Positions 5,464 through 9,205 of a stretch of 9,205 nt of DNA are shown in pieces. This DNA is from an uncultured Eubacteriales bacterium. Its GTDB lineage: Bacteria; Bacillota; Clostridia; Oscillospirales; CAG-272. The notes beneath the pieces are model-generated. The model had not been told where the DNA came from. It was given only the letters and a program-made list of their open reading frames with translations, and did no database searches. The first letter of the stretch is position 1. Each line of letters opens with the position of its first letter. A program made the position numbers and the translations under genes. The stretch spans positions 1-9,205 of the forward strand of contig CAKSER010000050.1 in the NCBI GenBank assembly GCA_934447715.1, read 5' to 3'.

Positions 5464-6318
5464 ATTAACATCATGTATTGCGGAGATTCCGGGATAGAGG
5501 ACGGAATTTTCCTTTCGGCGCTTTCCGTATGCAAAAATGCCGGCTGTAAAGGTACCGCCTGCATAGATGCAGACGGAAACAATGCAAACTGCAATAACGC
5601 AGATGAAAACGGTGAAAAGATCGATTTTTATATTCTGACGGCAAGCTATGGAAAATATACCGCAATCGGCGAGGATTTTCAAAAAAAACTGCAGTCCGCA
5701 ATCGGCCCCTGCGGCTCTGTAACCGTTCTTGATATCAGCCGATGCTTTTTAAGCTATCTGCCGAAGGCAAACCTTTCAACACGCTTTACACCGCTTTGCA
5801 TGCTGCGGCTGTTTGCGGATCAGATTCCAAAAATACCGAACAGGGTTTTATATCTTGACGCTGATGTCCTGTGCAGAAAAAGCCTTGACGAGCTTTACTT
5901 TGCCGATCTTGACGATCTCGATTTCCTTGCGGTTCCGGACAGGTACGGGAAGTGGTTTTTCGGCAATATTCTAAAGCACGACTACCTCAACTCCGGCGTA
6001 CTGCTTTTAAACATGGAGAAAATACGTAAGGATCGTCTTTTTGAAAGATGCAGAGAGCTGTGCGCAAAAGAAAAAATGTTCATGCCGGATCAGACCGCGC
6101 TTAATAAGCTCGGCAAAAAAGGAAAGCTCAAAAGGAAATATAACGAGCAGGGCAAAATCAAAAATGATACCGTTTTAAAGCATTTTACAACCTATTTCAG
6201 ATTTTTCCCGTATTTTAAGGCCGTAACGATCAAGCCGTGGCAAGAAGAGCTCCATACAAAGCTGAAAATTTATGAATTTGATGATATTATCGACCGTTTA
6301 AAGGAGAACAGTAAATGA
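5464..6318 (+). CDS. GT8 family glycosyltransferase (first in operon), probable ATT start, about 284 aa
   Basis: GT8 enzymes are retaining transferases that move a sugar, usually glucose or galactose, from a nucleotide sugar. Numbering from the ATT start, the metal-binding DxD is in YLDADVLC (D132, D134), preceded by the RFTPLCMLRLF helix. Further GT8 blocks are DYLNSGVLLLNM (about 173-184), MPDQTALN and the C-terminal KPW. No membrane helix is seen, so it acts on the cytoplasmic side. Start choice: the first ATG (5473) is 15 bases from the Shine-Dalgarno GGAGGGG, too far, while an in-frame ATT at 5464 is 6 bases away and restores the typical GT8 beginning (M)NIMYCGD. No ATG, GTG or TTG lies between the upstream stop (5437-5439) and this point. 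An odd Cys/Asn-rich stretch occupies residues about 23-51, where most GT8 proteins have a short loop. The end overlaps the next gene by ATGA. Donor and acceptor are unknown. Confidence 0.88.
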   Translation: MNIMYCGDSGIEDGIFLSALSVCKNAGCKGTACIDADGNNANCNNADENGEKIDFYILTASYGKYTAIGEDFQKKLQSAIGPCGSVTVLDISRCFLSYLPKANLSTRFTPLCMLRLFADQIPKIPNRVLYLDADVLCRKSLDELYFADLDDLDFLAVPDRYGKWFFGNILKHDYLNSGVLLLNMEKIRKDRLFERCRELCAKEKMFMPDQTALNKLGKKGKLKRKYNEQGKIKNDTVLKHFTTYFRFFPYFKAVTIKPWQEELHTKLKIYEFDDIIDRLKENSK

Positions 6319-7268
6319 ACAAGCAAGTCCCGATATTTTTTTCAGTAGACGACAATTATGCGCCGTTTTTGGCTGTTGCGCTCAATTCGGCAATCAAAAA
6401 CGCAGATAAAACAAGAAAATACCAGGCAAATATCCTCTACAAGGATCTAAACAAGCAGAACATTTCAAAAATCAAGGCGCTCGAAACAGACAATTTCAGC
6501 ATAAACATGTTCCCGATGGAAAACAGCTTTCAGATGCTTGACGACAGGATGAGCAACCGCCTGCGCTGCGATTTCTTTACCCTGACTATCTTTTTCAGGC
6601 TGTTTATCCCGGATCTGTTTTCGCAGTACGACAAGGGAATGTATATCGACTGCGACGTCGCTTTAACCGAGGATATCGGCAAGCTTTTTGATATTGACCT
6701 CGGGGATAACTTAATCGGCGCGTGCCGCGACCTGTCGATTGCCGACATTCCTCCGCTTGTTGCATATACGGAAAACGCAGTGGGAATAAAGCGCGGCGAG
6801 TATGTAAACTCCGGCGTACTGCTTATGAATCTTAAAAAGATGAGAGAGCTTAAGTTTGAGGAGCATTTTCTTAATCTGCACAAGACCTATCAGTTCGAAA
6901 ATCTTGCTCCCGATCAGGACTACCTTAATGCGATCTGCAGCGGAAAGATTCTCTATCTTGAAAACGAATGGAACACGATGCCGAACAAGGCAAGACCCGT
7001 TTCGAAAAGCCCGAGGCTGATTCACTATAATCTGTTTGAAAAGCCATGGTGCTACGACGGCATTCAGTATGAGGACGTGTTCTGGAGCTATGCAGAGGAC
7101 AGCGGATTTATTGATGAAATAAGGGCGTATAAGGCAGCCTACTCCGACGAAAAAAAGGAATCCGACCGAAAGTGCCTTGAGCTTATGGTAAAGAAAAGCA
7201 CGGAAATTCCGGATCTGGATGTTACATTTAAAAAAATGAGCGAAAAGGGAGTGAAAATCAGATTATGA
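6315..7268 (+). CDS. GT8 family glycosyltransferase (second in operon), 317 aa
   Basis: The N-terminus PIFFSVDDNYAPFLAVALNS (residues 6-25) is the classical GT8 start, followed by the RLFIPDLF helix and the DxD motif YIDCDV (D112, D114). VNSGVLLMNL (164-173) and APDQDYLNAI form the acceptor-side and catalytic blocks, and HYNLFEKPW closes the domain. A charged tail of about 45 residues follows, with no clear family. The start ATG overlaps the previous stop in ATGA and has AAAGGAGA at 6299-6306, so the two GT8 genes are translationally coupled. The two share the fold but are clearly different in sequence, so they probably add different sugars or act on successive acceptors. Adjacent acyltransferases suggest a lipid-linked or acylated product; this is inference. 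Confidence 0.93.
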   Translation: MNKQVPIFFSVDDNYAPFLAVALNSAIKNADKTRKYQANILYKDLNKQNISKIKALETDNFSINMFPMENSFQMLDDRMSNRLRCDFFTLTIFFRLFIPDLFSQYDKGMYIDCDVALTEDIGKLFDIDLGDNLIGACRDLSIADIPPLVAYTENAVGIKRGEYVNSGVLLMNLKKMRELKFEEHFLNLHKTYQFENLAPDQDYLNAICSGKILYLENEWNTMPNKARPVSKSPRLIHYNLFEKPWCYDGIQYEDVFWSYAEDSGFIDEIRAYKAAYSDEKKESDRKCLELMVKKSTEIPDLDVTFKKMSEKGVKIRL

Positions 7269-8128
7269 TAGTCGGCGGCGACCGCGATGCCGTAATATCG
7301 AACATTCAAAGATGTGCGGAGAGCGGCGATTTTAACTGCAAGGTCGAAACAAACGACCCGGTTCTGACAAGCGAGCAGGATCGGGATATTATAAATCAGT
7401 ATCTTGAAAATCAAAGCAGCTTCAACTTTCATGCAAAAACCTGCCTTGCCATGGCTGTAACCGACATCGTGACAAAAAAAATCAACAGGAACACCGAGGT
7501 GGTCGGTCTTGAAAAGCTTCCGAGCGACATTATGGGAATGATGATTACAAGCAATCACTTCGGACCGCTCGAAAATACGGTGATCAGATATTTTTCGAGC
7601 AGGTATCTGCATAAAAAGCTGTCGGTCATATGTCAGACCTCAAATTATGCAATGACCGGCTTTATCGGATTTTTTATGAATTATGCCAGAACCATTCCGA
7701 TCTCGACAAATCCGAGATATCTTGCAAGGAACTTCCCTGCTATTCTGAAGGAAAAAATCATCGACAAAAACGAATGCGTGCTGATTTATCCGGAGCAGGA
7801 GATGTGGTTCAACTACAAAAAGCCGAGACCTCCGAAAAACGGGGCATACTTCTATTCGGCAAAGCTTAATTTTCCGATTCTTTCCTGCTTTGTCGAAATG
7901 ATAGATAAAAACGAGCCGGAAAACGACGAATTCAACAAGGTCGACTACCGTCTCCATGTGCTCGGCGTTCTGTATCCCGACAAAAATAAAACGACATCCG
8001 AAAACATCGAGGAGCTTGCAAAAAAGGATTATGACATGAAAAGAGCCTGCTATGAAACGGTTTACGGCAAGCCTCTTGACTATACCTTTTCACCAAGCGA
8101 TATCGCAGGCTATAAAAAGGGCTTATGA
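7265..8128 (+). CDS. Lysophospholipid acyltransferase (LPLAT/PlsC-like) family protein with an HX4E motif, 287 aa
   Basis: LPLAT-fold enzymes transfer an acyl group to a hydroxyl of lipids or sugars. Motif I is NHFGPLEN with H98 and E103, where the family normally has aspartate (HX4D). Motif III is VLIYPEQEMWFNYKKPRPP (172-190) in place of the classical FPEGTRS, and I recall the PEQEMW form from a clostridial PlsC-like subgroup. The GFIGFFMNYARTIPIS stretch (132-147) is the hydrophobic motif before the acceptor site. The first 55 or so residues form a polar extension and the C-terminus ends in SDIAGYKKG. No clear membrane-spanning helix is visible; the protein is likely peripheral on the inner membrane. 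Overlaps both neighbours by ATGA; the nearest Shine-Dalgarno-like AAGGGAG is 13 bases upstream, so translation likely depends on coupling. Whether the substrate is a glycerolipid, glycolipid or sugar is not visible. Confidence 0.85.
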   Translation: MIVGGDRDAVISNIQRCAESGDFNCKVETNDPVLTSEQDRDIINQYLENQSSFNFHAKTCLAMAVTDIVTKKINRNTEVVGLEKLPSDIMGMMITSNHFGPLENTVIRYFSSRYLHKKLSVICQTSNYAMTGFIGFFMNYARTIPISTNPRYLARNFPAILKEKIIDKNECVLIYPEQEMWFNYKKPRPPKNGAYFYSAKLNFPILSCFVEMIDKNEPENDEFNKVDYRLHVLGVLYPDKNKTTSENIEELAKKDYDMKRACYETVYGKPLDYTFSPSDIAGYKKGL

Positions 8129-8901
8129 AAAAGGGCAAAGTAAGGTATTACTCGGACTTTACCGACGATTTTGAGGAAACGAAAAATCAGGATTTTTCCC
8201 TGCCGGACGATTACAGGTGGATAAAAACCGGATTTTTTGACAGACTCGCCTCCTGTCTTGTTTACGGCATTGCCGTCTTTCTTTCGTTTTTTTACTGCAA
8301 GCTTGTGCTTCGGATGAAAATAATTAAATGTGCAGACACCTCAAAACTGAAAAACGGGTGCTTTGTATACTCAAACCACACACAGCCGGTCGGGGATGTT
8401 TTCATCCCGGCATTCTGCATGTTTCCGAAAAGAATATATACAATAGTCAGCCCGTCAAACTACGGCATACCGGTTATCGGAAAGCTTCTTCCGTATCTCG
8501 GCGCCCTGCCTATACCAAACAGCTTTTCAAAGCTGAAGGAGCTTAATCTTGCAATCGAAGAAAGGCTGAAGGAGGGGCATCCGGTTATCGTATTTCCGGA
8601 AGCTCATGTCTGGCAGTATTATAAGGACATAAGACCGTTTCCTTCAACCTCGTTTACATATCCCGTAAGCTACAACGTTCCGGCATTGTGCATGACGGTC
8701 ACATATAAAAAAACGAGATTTTTTAAAAGGCCGAAAATGCTTGTCTATCTTGACGGTCCGTATTATGCGGAGGGGGAGACAAAAAAGGACAGGATCTTGA
8801 ATCTGCATAACAGGATTTTTTCAAAGATGACCGAAAGAAGCTCCTTAAGCGACTGTTCGTATATAGAATATATTAAAAAAGAGCCGGGAAAAAGTGAGTG
8901 A
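8125..8901 (+). CDS. Second LPLAT/PlsC-like acyltransferase family protein with an HX5D motif, 258 aa
   Basis: A hydrophobic segment at residues about 41-62 should anchor it to the membrane. Motif I is YSNHTQPVGDVFIP (82-95), with H85 and D91 separated by five residues instead of four. GIPVIGKLLPYLGALPIP (114-131) is the central block and VIVFPEAHVWQYY (154-166) is the motif III counterpart, again without the usual PEG. A charged C-terminus ends at SYIEYIKKEPGKSE. From memory, the NHTQ and PEAHVW forms belong to a PlsC-like subgroup distinct from that of the preceding gene, so the two are not recent duplicates. The start overlaps the previous stop as ATGA with AAAAAGGG just upstream. It is the last gene of the operon, followed by a terminator. 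Likely role: acylation of the same product made by the GT8 pair, possibly at a different position; inference. Confidence 0.85.
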   Translation: MKKGKVRYYSDFTDDFEETKNQDFSLPDDYRWIKTGFFDRLASCLVYGIAVFLSFFYCKLVLRMKIIKCADTSKLKNGCFVYSNHTQPVGDVFIPAFCMFPKRIYTIVSPSNYGIPVIGKLLPYLGALPIPNSFSKLKELNLAIEERLKEGHPVIVFPEAHVWQYYKDIRPFPSTSFTYPVSYNVPALCMTVTYKKTRFFKRPKMLVYLDGPYYAEGETKKDRILNLHNRIFSKMTERSSLSDCSYIEYIKKEPGKSE

Positions 8902-8930
8902 AAGCCGCACATTCCCCCAAAAGTGCAGAA

Positions 8931-8964
8931 AAAAACAGAGCAGACCAAGGTCTGCTCTGTTTTT
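8931..8964. terminator. Bidirectional terminator shared by the acyltransferase operon and tRNA-Pro
   Basis: AAAAACAGAGCAGACC (8931-8946) is perfectly complementary to 8949-8964. The stem has T-runs in both directions (8960-8964 on plus, 8935-8930 on minus). It lies 29 bases after the last acyltransferase stop and 4 bases after the tRNA 3' end. Confidence 0.93.
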
Positions 8965-8968
8965 GCTA

Positions 8969-9041
8969 TCTGAGTGACAAGACTTGAACTTGCGGCCTCT
9001 ACCACCCCAAGGTAGCGCGCTACCAGCTGCGCCACACCCAG
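8969..9041 (-). tRNA. tRNA-Pro with anticodon GGG, CCA not encoded
   Basis: All arms fold on the minus strand: acceptor CTGGGTG/CACTCAG (one G-T pair), D stem GCGC/GCGC with GG in the loop, anticodon stem CTACC/GGTAG with loop TTGGGGT (anticodon GGG, proline codons CCC and CCT), T stem GCAAG/CTTGT with loop TTCAAGT, discriminator A at 8969. The total is 73 bases. The genomic 3' end continues with TAGC, so CCA must be added after transcription. Confidence 0.96.
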
Positions 9042-9045
9042 ATGC

Positions 9046-9059
9046 GTCGGATACCCGAC
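9046..9059 (-). other. Hairpin in the 5' leader of the pre-tRNA
   Basis: GTCGG and CCGAC form a 5-bp stem with a 4-base loop. It fills most of the about 23-base leader between the predicted transcription start and the mature tRNA, ending four bases before position 1 of the tRNA. It may affect RNase P processing or simply be incidental. Confidence 0.35.
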
Positions 9060-9070
9060 TACGATTAGGT

Positions 9071-9099
9071 ATTATACCATAAGACGTTTTATTAGTCAA
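9071..9099 (-). promoter_or_regulatory. Promoter of tRNA-Pro
   Basis: On the minus strand -35 TTGACT (9099-9094) and -10 TATAAT (9076-9071) are separated by 17 bases, with transcription starting near 9064. This is close to full consensus, as expected for a stable RNA gene. Confidence 0.9.
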
Positions 9100-9205
9100 G
9101 AGCTACAGCCAAAAAAATATTCAAAAAAAGTGTAGGAATGTCAATGATAGGTGACAGTGACTCCAAAAAATATAAAGAAACTATATTATGATTTTTAGCC
9201 AAGGA
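9100..9205. other. AT-rich end of the window, no gene seen
   Basis: No open reading frame or RNA gene could be supported. The stretch contains a GTGACAGTGAC direct repeat (9151-9161) and, at the very edge, AAGGA (9201-9205), which could be the ribosome binding site of a plus-strand gene starting outside the window. Confidence 0.3.

Noticed and set aside
9151..9205. Promoter for a plus-strand gene at the right edge
   Set aside because: Only a weak TATATT box is present and the -35 and spacing are poor; nothing can be verified beyond the edge.

Overview
The window looks like chromosomal DNA of a Gram-positive gut-type Clostridium relative (Bacillota, possibly Oscillospirales). The base composition is mid-range by eye. 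Ribosome binding sites are of the GGAGG type, promoters are vegetative sigma-A type with 17-bp spacers, and there are rho-independent terminators. The protein families (GH109, GH29-like, GT8, two clostridial-type acyltransferases, an XRE regulator with membrane helices) fit that setting. This is an inference; there is no rRNA or other marker gene for a firm assignment.

Layout, left to right. (1) 1-616, minus strand: the N-terminal two thirds of a GMP synthetase (guaA) that starts directly at its ATP-pyrophosphatase domain and has no glutaminase domain. (2) 715-3152: two divergently transcribed sugar-hydrolase genes. The minus-strand one is a short GH29-like protein and the plus-strand one is a GH109-type NAD-dependent glycosidase of the Gfo/Idh/MocA fold. 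They share a compact intergenic region with two back-to-back TTGAAA promoters. (3) 3186-4150, minus strand: a two-gene unit encoding a low-molecular-weight protein tyrosine phosphatase followed by a Nudix hydrolase. (4) 4151-4641: a gene-free control region with divergent promoters, two perfect palindromes and a hairpin-rich leader. (5) 4642-5238, plus strand: an XRE-type DNA-binding protein with four membrane helices. (6) 5239-5463: a strong terminator, a run of three further palindromes and an extended -10 promoter. (7) 5464-8901, plus strand: a four-gene operon of two GT8 glycosyltransferases followed by two lysophospholipid-acyltransferase-fold proteins. All three junctions are the same 4-base ATGA overlap, and a bidirectional terminator closes the unit. 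(8) 8969-9041, minus strand: tRNA-Pro(GGG) with its own consensus promoter.

The most interesting system is the GT8-GT8-acyltransferase-acyltransferase operon. Tight translational coupling of two sugar transferases with two acyl transferases suggests one pathway making an acylated glycolipid or acylated surface glycan. The product cannot be read from sequence. Peculiarities inside it are a probable ATT start codon and a Cys/Asn-rich insertion in the first GT8, and non-standard HX4D boxes in both acyltransferases (HX4E and HX5D). The divergent GH29-like/GH109 pair suggests cytoplasmic breakdown of a host or dietary glycan fragment, possibly a GalNAc- or fucose-containing one. The GH29-like protein lacks the usual histidine pair, so its substrate is open.
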